NCBI GenBank assembly: GCA_964448855.1 | Contig: CAYUXI010000001.1 | Span: forward strand, 62,001-126,000 | DNA: 64,000 nt | Origin: QAMX01 sp964448855 | Lineage (GTDB): Bacteria; Bacillota; Clostridia; Oscillospirales; QAMX01 | Reading direction: 5' to 3' | Shown: positions 17,878-25,768 of the stretch, piece after piece | Layout of the letters: the number at the start of each line of letters is the position of its first letter | How positions within the stretch are numbered: the first letter of the stretch is position 1 | Made by a program: the position numbers and the translations under genes | Notes under the pieces: generated by a model | The model's input: the letters and a program-made list of their open reading frames with translations, nothing else | Told to the model about the DNA's origin: nothing | The model's database searches: none

Positions 17878-18780
17878 ATGGGTTTCTTTGAAAAAATTAA
17901 ACAGGGACTGAAAAAAACAAAAGAGAACATCGGCGCCATGCTGTCCGGCATTTTCTCCGGCCGCAAAGTCGATGAAGCACTGATGGAAGAGCTGGAGGAA
18001 GTCCTCATTCTGGCTGATCTCGGCGTGGAATGCACAGAACGCGTCATGACGGATTTGCGGGAACGGATTCGCAGCAAGAAAATCGAGGCATCGGAAGATG
18101 TTCGAAATGAGCTGCGTGAAATCCTGAAGGAGATTCTGAAGGACTCCGGCGGCTCGCTGCGTCTGACCACCAGGCCCTCTATTATCCTAGTCATCGGCGT
18201 GAACGGCGTCGGCAAAACAACGACAATCGGCAAAATCGCTGGCAACCTGACCGCCGAAGGCAAGAGCGTTTTGCTGGCGGCGGGCGATACCTTCCGCGCT
18301 GCGGCGGCCGAACAGCTGACCATCTGGTCTCAACGCGCAGGCGCATCGATTATTTCACGTGGAGAAGGCGCAGACCCGGCCTCTGTTATCTTTGACGCCA
18401 TTCAGGCCGGAAAAGCGCGCGGCACCGATGTGATTATCTGCGACACTGCTGGACGACTGCACAATAAATCCAACCTGATGAATGAATTGGCCAAAATTGA
18501 CCGGATTATCAATCGGGAGCTGCCCGATGCCGATAAAGAGGTTCTGCTCGTCATCGATGCAACGACCGGACAAAACGGCTTGATGCAGGCAAATGAATTC
18601 CGGAATGTCGCCGGTGTCACCGGTCTGGTACTGACCAAGCTGGACGGAACGGCAAAGGGCGGGATTGCAGTCGCCATTGCCGCCTCCTGCGGTCTGCCGA
18701 TTCGATATGTCGGCGTGGGCGAACAGATGGATGATCTGATGCCGTTCCAGGCCGAACAGTTTGTCGATGCTTTGATTTAG
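17878..18780 (+). CDS. ftsY: signal recognition particle receptor FtsY
   Basis: Membrane-targeting GTPase that receives SRP-ribosome complexes. 300 residues, with a short N-terminal basic segment (no long acidic A domain), the N domain, and G domain motifs GVNGVGKTTTIGKIA (P-loop), DTFRAAAAEQL, DTAGRLHNK and TKLDGTAKGG. The C terminus MPFQAEQFVDALI is typical. It is translationally linked to smc (two-base gap) and is followed ten bases later by rph. Confidence 0.97.
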   Translation: MGFFEKIKQGLKKTKENIGAMLSGIFSGRKVDEALMEELEEVLILADLGVECTERVMTDLRERIRSKKIEASEDVRNELREILKEILKDSGGSLRLTTRPSIILVIGVNGVGKTTTIGKIAGNLTAEGKSVLLAAGDTFRAAAAEQLTIWSQRAGASIISRGEGADPASVIFDAIQAGKARGTDVIICDTAGRLHNKSNLMNELAKIDRIINRELPDADKEVLLVIDATTGQNGLMQANEFRNVAGVTGLVLTKLDGTAKGGIAVAIAASCGLPIRYVGVGEQMDDLMPFQAEQFVDALI

Positions 18781-18790
18781 GAGGAAACGT

Positions 18791-19504
18791 ATGCGATTCG
18801 AAAACAGACGTGCGGACGAAGCGCGCCCGCTGCACTTCACCGTGGGATATTGTGAATATCCGGCCGGCAGCGTTTTGGTCGAGACGGGGAAGACACGAGT
18901 TCTGTGCAACGCGACCGTTGAAGAGCGGGTTCCGCCCTATCTAATGAATACAGGCAAAGGCTGGGTGACAGCGGAGTATTCGATGCTGCCCGCCGCAACC
19001 AGAGAACGCACACGCCGCGATGTGCAGAATCTCAAGCTGTCTCCGCGATCGGCCGAAATTCAACGCCTGATCGGGCGTTCCCTGCGCAGTGTCACGGATC
19101 TGCACGCGATTGACGGCTTGACGATCACGGTGGACTGCGATGTGTTTCAGGCGGATGGCGGAACACGTACCGCATCCATTACCGGCGGTTACCTTGCACT
19201 GTGGCTGGCCTGCCAGTCTCTGCAAAAGGAAGGACGCTTGGCGACGAACCCGCTGCGGGCCGAAGTGGCCGCTGTCTCGGCCGGTGTCGTGGACGGACAG
19301 GTGCTGCTCGATTTGGATTATTCCGAAGACAGCCGTGCGGAAGCGGATTTCAATATGATTATGACAGCCACCGGCGAGATCATTGAGCTGCAGGGAACGG
19401 GTGAGGCGCGCCCGTTCAGCCGGAACGAGCTAAACCAGATGCTGACACTCGGCGAGCGAGCCATTGCGGATATGTGCAGAATCAGGCGGGCATACATGTG
19501 CTGA
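18791..19504 (+). CDS. rph: ribonuclease PH
   Basis: Phosphorolytic 3' exoribonuclease that trims tRNA ends. 237 residues. Typical marks: an early RRADEARPLHFTVGYCEYPAGSVLVE region (the family has DELRPV), EERVPPYL, GWVTAEYSMLPAATRERTRRD, and RSLRSVTDL. gaggaaacg precedes the ATG. Its stop overlaps the start of rdgB, a pairing seen in many Firmicutes. Confidence 0.95.
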   Translation: MRFENRRADEARPLHFTVGYCEYPAGSVLVETGKTRVLCNATVEERVPPYLMNTGKGWVTAEYSMLPAATRERTRRDVQNLKLSPRSAEIQRLIGRSLRSVTDLHAIDGLTITVDCDVFQADGGTRTASITGGYLALWLACQSLQKEGRLATNPLRAEVAAVSAGVVDGQVLLDLDYSEDSRAEADFNMIMTATGEIIELQGTGEARPFSRNELNQMLTLGERAIADMCRIRRAYMC

Positions 19505-20094
19505 AGCGTGTACTGGCCGCAACCAATAATCCCGGAAAGCTGACAGAGTTCCGCGCCATTCTGGAACCGCTGGGCTTTTCGGTTTGCTCCATGAAAGAGG
19601 CAGGCGTCTGTTCAGAACCGGAAGAAACCGGTACGACGTTTGAAGAAAATGCACGAATCAAGGCGTGCGTCGCAGCCAAAGCGGCTGGTTGTCTGGCGCT
19701 GGCGGATGATTCCGGCCTGTGCGTGGATGCGTTGGACGGCGCACCGGGAATCTATACTGCACGCTTCGGCGGCGATGTACCGCAAAGCGAGAAAAACGCC
19801 CTGCTGCTGAAGCAGCTGGAAAACGTTCCAACCGAAAGACGATCGGCTCGTTTCGTTTCGGCTGTCTGTCTTGCAAAGCCGGATGGCTCCTGTACCGAGG
19901 CACAGGGCATCTGCGAAGGATGGATTCTGACGGAACCGCATGGCACGAGCGGGTTTGGCTATGATCCGATTTTCGCAGATCGGCAGGGTCGCTCGTTTGG
20001 AGAACTGCCGTCGGAAGAAAAAAACCGGATTTCCCACCGCGCAATGGCCATGGCCGCATTGGCCGCCAAATTGACATCCCAAAGGGAGGAATAA
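19498..20094 (+). CDS. rdgB: RdgB/HAM1 family non-canonical purine NTP pyrophosphatase
   Basis: Hydrolyses dITP, XTP and similar damaged nucleotides to monophosphates. 198 residues from GTG at 19498, which overlaps the rph stop and yields the standard start ending in LAATNNPGKLTEFRAIL. Other marks: TGTTFEENARIKA, ADDSGLCVDALDGAPGIYTARFGG, GTSGFGYDPIF and NRISHRAMA. A GTG at 19474 would add eight residues and cannot be excluded. Confidence 0.94.
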   Translation: MLKRVLAATNNPGKLTEFRAILEPLGFSVCSMKEAGVCSEPEETGTTFEENARIKACVAAKAAGCLALADDSGLCVDALDGAPGIYTARFGGDVPQSEKNALLLKQLENVPTERRSARFVSAVCLAKPDGSCTEAQGICEGWILTEPHGTSGFGYDPIFADRQGRSFGELPSEEKNRISHRAMAMAALAAKLTSQREE

Positions 20095-20097
20095 CAG

Positions 20098-20391
20098 ATG
20101 TTGACAAGCAAACAAAGAGCATTTCTGCGCTCAAAAGCCAATACCTTGTCCCCGCTGACACAAATCGGGAAGGAAGGCGTGTCGCGTCAGCTGATTTCAC
20201 AGATTGACGGGGCGCTCCGTTCCCATGAGCTGATCAAACTGCACGTTCTGGAAAACAGTGGCCTGCAAGCGCGGGAAGCCTGTGATGAACTCTGCGAAGC
20301 AGTCCATGCAGAGGGTGTTCAGTGCATCGGCAGAAAAATTGTGATTTACCGCAGAAATCCGGAAAAACCGATTTACGAATTGCCGATGTAA
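20098..20391 (+). CDS. yhbY: YhbY-type RNA-binding (CRM domain) protein
   Basis: 97-residue single CRM-domain protein that associates with ribosome assembly intermediates in other bacteria. The characteristic start LTSKQRAFLRSKAN, QIGKEGVS and the KLHVLENS segment with a late VIYRRNPEKP identify it. gggaggaataac lies before the ATG. Its stop overlaps the nadD ATG by one base, so the two are coupled. Confidence 0.93.
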   Translation: MLTSKQRAFLRSKANTLSPLTQIGKEGVSRQLISQIDGALRSHELIKLHVLENSGLQAREACDELCEAVHAEGVQCIGRKIVIYRRNPEKPIYELPM

Positions 20392-21056
20392 TGAAAAAGA
20401 ACGAACAAATTGGCGTGCTTGGCGGAACCTTCAATCCGCCACACAGGGGCCATATCAACTTGGCCATTCAGGCGGCTGATGAGCTGGCGCTGGATCGCGT
20501 GCTTTTAATCCCGGACGCTCTTCCGCCGCATAAGGAAACGGCAGACGGAACGCCGGATGCGCGGACGCGACTGAAAATGGTGCAGCTGGCCGCACAGGTG
20601 GATCCGCGCCTTCAGGCGGATGACTGCGAGATACGCCGCGGCGGAAAGAGCTATACATTCGATACGCTGACGGAATTGACCAAACGCTTCCCGGATGCCG
20701 ATCTGACATTCCTTTGCGGAACGGATATGTTTTTGATGCTCGATCGATGGTATCGCGCAGCCGATCTCTTCCGACTGGCTCGGTTTGCAGTGGCTGCCCG
20801 CAATCCGGGGGAGGAAGCCGCTTTGCTCCGCAAACAGCAGGAATTGCAAACCTTGTTTCAGGCGGATACAGTTCTGCTGCACGGAAATGTTCTGCCAATT
20901 TCCTCCACAGAAGTTCGAAATCAGCTGAAACAGGGGGATATTTCGCAACTGGAACCGATCGTTGCGGACTATATTGCACAAAACAATCTGTTTCTTTTTC
21001 AGTCGGAACAACGGGAAAACGGTAACTTTACCGGGAAATCGTCACAAAATATTTGA
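20391..21056 (+). CDS. nadD: nicotinate-nucleotide adenylyltransferase
   Basis: Adenylates nicotinate mononucleotide in NAD synthesis. 221 residues. The nucleotidyltransferase motif GGTFNPPHRGHI near the N terminus, GGKSYTFDTL, the FLCGTDMFLMLDRWY segment and the C-terminal ISSTEVRNQL are all present. The ATG shares a base with the yhbY stop. The HD-domain gene yqeK, which commonly lies between nadD and rsfS in Firmicutes, is missing here; an LCP-family gene follows instead. Confidence 0.95.
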   Translation: MKKNEQIGVLGGTFNPPHRGHINLAIQAADELALDRVLLIPDALPPHKETADGTPDARTRLKMVQLAAQVDPRLQADDCEIRRGGKSYTFDTLTELTKRFPDADLTFLCGTDMFLMLDRWYRAADLFRLARFAVAARNPGEEAALLRKQQELQTLFQADTVLLHGNVLPISSTEVRNQLKQGDISQLEPIVADYIAQNNLFLFQSEQRENGNFTGKSSQNI

Positions 21057-21066
21057 AACTTTCCTA

Positions 21067-21095
21067 TTGACAAGTCTGCCAAACCGTTGTATCAT
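21067..21095 (+). promoter_or_regulatory. sigma-A promoter for the LCP gene and rsfS
   Basis: TTGACA, 17-base spacer, TATCAT. A better-looking TATAAT starts at 21095 but would need a 22-base spacer from the same -35. Confidence 0.6.
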
Positions 21096-21178
21096 ATAAT
21101 CGTATTATCGGGATTGTGTGGGAATTGGCTCAACGTGACCGTTCCCGGACAGTGTCGTTTCTAAAGGAAGTGTATCCA

Positions 21179-22246
21179 TTGTCTACTCAGGAAAAAACAG
21201 GGGGCAGTTTGATGAAACGCCTCTTGATCGGAATAATTGTGATTGCGCTGATTGCGCTGGCCGCGGTCGTTGGTGCGAAATTTTTGGAGCAGTCGACCAG
21301 CGTGCCGCCTGAAACGGAAGCACCGAGTACCTTGCCTCGCCCGGTGCAGAGCGAAACAGACGGATCCGGCAACCCGATTACTGATATCAGCGGGAATCCG
21401 GTGACTACGTCCTCCGGCGATGCAACCAATCCTGACCAGCCGCCCCAGCTCTCCAAAAGGGAAGGCGTTTATACCTTCCTGGTGGTCGGACTTGATCAGT
21501 CCCAGAAGCTGTCGGACGTCATCATTTTGGTGACGTTTGATACGCAGGCCAATGCGCTGAATTGCCTGAGCATCCCGCGTGACACCTACTCACAGGCCAA
21601 CAACCGGAGCTCCGGGCTGAAGCATATCAACCTGGCATATGGCCACGGCGGCATTGACCAGTTGAAGGACGAGCTGTTCCATCTGGTCGGATATCAGGTC
21701 GACCGCCACGTCATCGTCAATATGAATGCCTTCGTCAAAATCATCAACTATATTGGCGGCGTCAATTTTTATGTCCCGCAGAATATGAATTATGATGATC
21801 CGACACAGAACCTGCATATTCATCTGACAAAAGGTCAGCAGATTCTTTCGGGAAACGATGCACTGAAGCTGATGCGCTTCCGCGGCTATGCATCTGCGGA
21901 TATCGGTCGAATCAGCGTCCGACATGATTTTCTGAAAACCGTGGCCGAACAGCTGCTGTCATCGAAGAGCGTTTCCAGAGCGATTGAAATCGCCGGAACC
22001 GTCTATGATCATGTCGAAACGGATATGGCTTTGGACGATCTGACCTGGTTTGCCAAGGAAGCAATCGAGCTCGATAGCTCCAGCATCTCGTTCTATACGC
22101 TGCCCGGCGGCCCGGCCAAGGATTCCGGTATGTGGATTCCGTACCCGCAGGCATCGCTGGAGCTGATTAACACGTATATGAACCCGTATAATCAGGATAT
22201 CCTGCACCTGGAAATGGTTTCACGTTCTGAAAACAGCGGAAAATAA
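21179..22246 (+). CDS. LytR-CpsA-Psr (LCP) family protein
   Basis: Membrane-anchored extracellular enzyme family that attaches wall glycopolymers to peptidoglycan or acts in envelope maintenance. One membrane helix (RLLIGIIVIALIALAAVVGA), a Pro/Ser/Thr-rich linker to ~residue 90, then the LCP domain with VGLDQSQKLSDVIILVTFD, the arginine-containing LSIPRDTY, the KHINLAYGHGG segment and MRFRGYASADIGRISVRH. I chose TTG at 21179 because aaaggaag precedes it at eight bases; ATG at 21212 (344 residues) is an alternative that keeps the whole membrane helix. It could ligate the polymer begun by the TagO-like enzyme at 10540. Confidence 0.88.
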   Translation: MSTQEKTGGSLMKRLLIGIIVIALIALAAVVGAKFLEQSTSVPPETEAPSTLPRPVQSETDGSGNPITDISGNPVTTSSGDATNPDQPPQLSKREGVYTFLVVGLDQSQKLSDVIILVTFDTQANALNCLSIPRDTYSQANNRSSGLKHINLAYGHGGIDQLKDELFHLVGYQVDRHVIVNMNAFVKIINYIGGVNFYVPQNMNYDDPTQNLHIHLTKGQQILSGNDALKLMRFRGYASADIGRISVRHDFLKTVAEQLLSSKSVSRAIEIAGTVYDHVETDMALDDLTWFAKEAIELDSSSISFYTLPGGPAKDSGMWIPYPQASLELINTYMNPYNQDILHLEMVSRSENSGK

Positions 22247-22260
22247 AAGGAGCGAATATC

Positions 22261-22662
22261 ATGACAACAAAAGAACTGACAAAAACCGCGCTGAATGCGA
22301 TTCTGGATCGGAAAGCCTCCGATATTGTTCTGCTCCGCGTCACGAAACAGACGACTCTGGCGGATTATTATGTGATTTGCACGGGGACCTCTAACACGCA
22401 GCTTCGAGCCATTGCCGATGCTGTGGACGAGTCCATGTCGAAGCAATACGGACTTGAACCCAAGAGCATCGAAGGCTATCGCTCGGCCAGCTGGATTCTG
22501 CTGGATTACGGCAGCGTGATTGTACACGCCTTCAAAAATGACACACGCCAGTTTTATGATCTGGAACGGCTATGGAGCGATTCGGAGAAACTGGATGTTC
22601 AGGAATTCCTGGCCTCCGATGACGGGGAATCTGAGGAAACGGACGCGCTATCAGCCAATTGA
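22261..22662 (+). CDS. rsfS: ribosomal silencing factor RsfS
   Basis: Binds ribosomal protein L14 and blocks subunit joining in starvation. 133 residues, slightly long because of a 20-residue acidic tail. DYYVICTGTSNTQLRAIADAVDE and the SASWILLDYGSVIVHAF region are characteristic. A good aaggag lies before the ATG. It follows the LCP gene by 14 bases and precedes leuS by about 120. Confidence 0.95.
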   Translation: MTTKELTKTALNAILDRKASDIVLLRVTKQTTLADYYVICTGTSNTQLRAIADAVDESMSKQYGLEPKSIEGYRSASWILLDYGSVIVHAFKNDTRQFYDLERLWSDSEKLDVQEFLASDDGESEETDALSAN

Positions 22663-22685
22663 CGAAAAAACATGAATCCAAACAA

Positions 22686-22776
22686 GAACCCGATTCGCAA
22701 AGCAGAACGCCAAACGGGTTCCATATAGACATATAGAAAGGATGTGTCCGTCGGCGAGACTGAAGCGCCGGACGGA
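22686..22776 (+). promoter_or_regulatory. structured leader of leuS with two hairpins
   Basis: A 7-bp stem GAACCCG/CGGGTTC (22686-22692 with 22715-22721) is followed by AGAAAGGA (22735-22742), the best Shine-Dalgarno, and then by a second hairpin (22747-22756 with 22766-22776, ten pairs and one bulge). The second hairpin lies between the Shine-Dalgarno and the leuS ATG. Folding it out leaves nine bases between them, an ideal spacing. Confidence 0.55.
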
Positions 22777-22781
22777 AGTGT

Positions 22782-25193
22782 ATGAATTACAGCGAACACA
22801 AACGGATTGACAAAAAATGGCAGGACAAATGGTATGGTGAAAATGTTTTCCATGCAAAGGATGAGCTGGATCGGCCGAAATTCTATGCGCTGATTGAGTT
22901 CCCGTATCCGTCCGGCATGGGTCTGCACGTCGGTCATACCCGCCCATACACCGCTTTGGACGTCGTGAGCCGGAAATTGCGGATGGATGGCTACAATGTC
23001 CTGTTCCCGATGGGGTGGGATGCCTTCGGTCTGCCGACGGAGAACTACGCCATCAAAAACCATGTCCACCCGGCCGTTGTGACCAAACAGAATATTCAGA
23101 ACTTCAAAAAGCAGTCCATGGCTCTGGGCTACAGCTTTGACTGGGATCGCGAAATCAATACAACAGACCCGGAGTACTATAAGTGGACGCAATGGATTTT
23201 CCTGAAGCTCTATGAACATGGCCTCGCCTATAAGAAAAAGATGAGCGTCAACTGGTGTACGTCGTGCCTGTGCGTACTGGCGAATGAAGAGGTCGTGGAC
23301 GGTGTCTGCGAACGCTGCGGTGCGCCGGTCGTCCACAAGGACAAAGAACAGTGGATGCTCAAAATCACAGCCTATGCAGATCAACTGCTGGAAGGCCTCG
23401 AACACGTCGACTTTCCGGAACGCGTCAAAACACAGACGGTCAACTGGATTGGCCGATCGGTCGGCGCAGAGGTGGACTTTGATACCAACGTTGGCGAGAC
23501 GCTGCGCATCTTTACCACGCGGCCGGATACGCTGTTTGGTGCAACCTATATGGTTGTTTCGCCGGAACACCCGATGCTCGACAAATACAGCGATCGAATC
23601 GCGAACATCGACGATGTCATGGCATATCGCGCCGTTTCTGCGCGCAAGAGCGATTTTGAACGGACAGAACTGAGCAAGGAAAAGACCGGCGTTCGGATTG
23701 ACGGCATCACGGCGATTAACCCGGTCAACGGAAAGGAAATTCCGATTTTTGTTTCGGACTATGTTCTGATGTCCTACGGCACCGGCGCGATCATGGCCGT
23801 CCCGGCGCACGACGAACGTGACTATGCATTCGCGAAAAAATTTGACCTTCCGATCATCGAAGTCGTTGCTGGCGGCGATATCAGCGAAGCGGCCTTTACG
23901 GACTGTGAGACTGGTGTGATGGTGAACTCCGGCTTCCTGGATGGAAAGTCGGTTGCAGAGGCCAAAAAAGCCATCATTGCTGAACTGACCAAAACGGGCA
24001 AAGGCCAGGAGAAGGTCAACTACAAGCTCCGCGACTGGGTTTTCGCCCGCCAGCGTTACTGGGGTGAACCGGTTCCGCTCGTCTGGTGTGATCACTGCGG
24101 CAAGTATGTCCCGATTCCATATGAACAGCTGCCGGTTCTGCTGCCCAATGTGGACAGCTATGAGCCGACTGAAAACGGCGAATCCCCGCTGGCGCGTATC
24201 ACCGACTGGGTCAACACAACCTGTCCGGTTTGCGGCGGCCCGGCACGCCGTGAAACAGATACCATGCCGCAGTGGGCAGGTTCCTCTTGGTACTTCCTGC
24301 GGTATACAGACCCGCACAATCCGGATGCACTGGCCTCGCCGGAAGCACTGAATCAGTGGATGCCGGTAGACTGGTATAACGGCGGGATGGAGCATACAAC
24401 ACTGCACCTGCTGTATTCCAGATTCTGGCACAAGTTCCTGTATGATATTGGCGTGGTCAACACACCGGAACCGTATAAGAAACGCACCAGTCACGGTATG
24501 ATTCTCGGTGAAGACGGCGAAAAGATGTCCAAGAGCCGGGGCAACGTCATTAACCCCGACGACGTCATTTCCGAATACGGCGCAGATACACTTCGCCTGT
24601 ATATCATGTTCATCGGCGACTTTGAAAAGACCGTTACCTGGAACACCAAGGCTGTCAAGGGCTGCCAGCGCTTTATTGACCGCGTGTGCGCTCTGGGCGA
24701 ACACCTGGTACCGGGAACAGCCTACTCCAAGGAACTCGAAACGGCCATGCACCAGACGATTCAAAAGGTGACAGCCGATATCGGCGCCATGAAATTCAAT
24801 ACGGCGATTGCTGCCATGATGACCTTTGTCAATACGGTGTATGACCACGGCGGCGTGATCAACGAAGCGGAATACAAGACCCTGCTGACCCTGCTGAACC
24901 CGTTTGCACCGCACATCACTGAAGAACTGTTTGAGCGCTTTGGTGAAGGAATGCTCTGCCAGACAAAATGGCCGACCTATGACGAAAGCAAAACCGTGGA
25001 GGATTCTGTTACGGTCGCCGTGCAGATCAACGGTAAGCTCCGCGCAACCATTACCTTGCCGAGAGACTGCGACAATGCAGACGCCGAAAAGCAGGCGCTG
25101 TCCGAGCCGAAGGTTGCACAGGCTCTTGAAGGCAAGACAGTGGTGAAGGTGATTGTCGTTCGAAATAAGATCGTGAACGTCGTCGCAAAATAA
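22782..25193 (+). CDS. leuS: leucyl-tRNA synthetase
   Basis: Charges tRNA-Leu; 803 residues, the normal bacterial length. The HIGH-type motif is in YPSGMGLHVGHTRPYT, the editing (CP1) domain spans about residues 220-420 with TTRPDTLFGATYMV, a zinc-finger-like pair of CxxC motifs appears in the first insertion (CTSCLC ... CERCG) and again at WCDHCG/CPVCGG, and KMSKS is in GEKMSKSRGNV. The C-terminal domain is complete. No T-box precedes it; the hairpin-spaced Shine-Dalgarno in its leader suggests another form of control. Confidence 0.97.
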   Translation: MNYSEHKRIDKKWQDKWYGENVFHAKDELDRPKFYALIEFPYPSGMGLHVGHTRPYTALDVVSRKLRMDGYNVLFPMGWDAFGLPTENYAIKNHVHPAVVTKQNIQNFKKQSMALGYSFDWDREINTTDPEYYKWTQWIFLKLYEHGLAYKKKMSVNWCTSCLCVLANEEVVDGVCERCGAPVVHKDKEQWMLKITAYADQLLEGLEHVDFPERVKTQTVNWIGRSVGAEVDFDTNVGETLRIFTTRPDTLFGATYMVVSPEHPMLDKYSDRIANIDDVMAYRAVSARKSDFERTELSKEKTGVRIDGITAINPVNGKEIPIFVSDYVLMSYGTGAIMAVPAHDERDYAFAKKFDLPIIEVVAGGDISEAAFTDCETGVMVNSGFLDGKSVAEAKKAIIAELTKTGKGQEKVNYKLRDWVFARQRYWGEPVPLVWCDHCGKYVPIPYEQLPVLLPNVDSYEPTENGESPLARITDWVNTTCPVCGGPARRETDTMPQWAGSSWYFLRYTDPHNPDALASPEALNQWMPVDWYNGGMEHTTLHLLYSRFWHKFLYDIGVVNTPEPYKKRTSHGMILGEDGEKMSKSRGNVINPDDVISEYGADTLRLYIMFIGDFEKTVTWNTKAVKGCQRFIDRVCALGEHLVPGTAYSKELETAMHQTIQKVTADIGAMKFNTAIAAMMTFVNTVYDHGGVINEAEYKTLLTLLNPFAPHITEELFERFGEGMLCQTKWPTYDESKTVEDSVTVAVQINGKLRATITLPRDCDNADAEKQALSEPKVAQALEGKTVVKVIVVRNKIVNVVAK

Positions 25194-25261
25194 CGACAGG
25201 CGTCACGCTCAAATCGTAACCAGTTTTTTTGAGTCAATTTGTAAATTGTCTCGGAACTCTA

Positions 25262-25290
25262 TTGACAAACGCCGCGACTTCATGTATAAT
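25262..25290 (+). promoter_or_regulatory. consensus sigma-A promoter for rpsU
   Basis: TTGACA, 17-base spacer, TATAAT: a perfect match. The start of transcription should be near 25297, giving a leader of about 105 bases. Confidence 0.9.
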
Positions 25291-25310
25291 ATTACTATTG
25301 TATAGGACGG

Positions 25311-25352
25311 TCGATTGGTGCTTGCACCGATTGCACCTGCCGATGCAATCGA
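25311..25352 (+). promoter_or_regulatory. structured rpsU leader
   Basis: Three stems can form: GGTGC/GCACC (25317-25321 with 25324-25328), GATTGCA/TGCAATC (25329-25335 with 25344-25350), or the competing outer TCGATTG/CAATCGA (25311-25317 with 25346-25352). Mutually exclusive pairings fit an autoregulatory site, as found in many ribosomal protein leaders; no known leader family was recognised. Confidence 0.4.
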
Positions 25353-25400
25353 AATCACCAAACGCAGCGCAAAACCTGCGATGCGGAGGGAGGGAAATCC

Positions 25401-25577
25401 GTGTCTGAGATCCATCTGAAGGAAAACGAATCGTTGGATAATGCGCTCCGCAGATTCAAACGGTCATGTGCGAAGTCGGGTGTTTTGTCCGAACTCCGCA
25501 AGAGAGAGCACTATGAAAGCCCGAGTGTCAAACGCCGCAAAAAGGCTGAAGCCGCAAGGAAAAAGAAGTACAGATAG
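25401..25577 (+). CDS. rpsU: 30S ribosomal protein S21
   Basis: 58-residue small-subunit protein, GTG start, preceded by ggagggaggg. After the start comes SEIHLKENESLDNALRRFKRS, with the family-typical middle part K-S-G-V-L-S-E-L-R-K-R-E-H-Y-E-SPSVKR and a very basic tail rich in Lys and Arg. Length and pattern match bacterial S21. It is a single-gene unit: consensus promoter upstream, structured leader, and strong terminator 24 bases after the stop. Confidence 0.95.
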   Translation: MSEIHLKENESLDNALRRFKRSCAKSGVLSELRKREHYESPSVKRRKKAEAARKKKYR

Positions 25578-25600
25578 GTTTTGAACGTTCAAACCGACCC

Positions 25601-25633
25601 GTCCGGCGCTGGAATCAGCGCCGGACGTTTTTC
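25601..25633 (+). terminator. rho-independent terminator of rpsU
   Basis: Perfect 11-bp GC-rich stem (25601-25611 with 25616-25626), GAAT loop, then GTTTTTC. Confidence 0.92.
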
Positions 25634-25666
25634 TGTCCATCGCATTCGAGATTTTTGGAGAAATCA

Positions 25667-25695
25667 TGGAAATTTACCATGAAGTGTGCTATAAT
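25667..25695 (+). promoter_or_regulatory. extended -10 promoter for metG
   Basis: TGGAAA (weak -35), 17 bases, TATAAT with an upstream TGC (extended -10). Confidence 0.6.
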
Positions 25696-25768
25696 ACTTA
25701 TAAACGCAATTTTGATGTGACGCGGTATCAGAGAAAAGCTTGTGCATCAGGAGAGGAAAATCAAAACA

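Noticed and set aside
22599..24914. Long minus-strand open frame (771 residues) opposite leuS
   Set aside because: No ribosome site and low-complexity composition; it mirrors the codon bias of leuS, which has full motif support.
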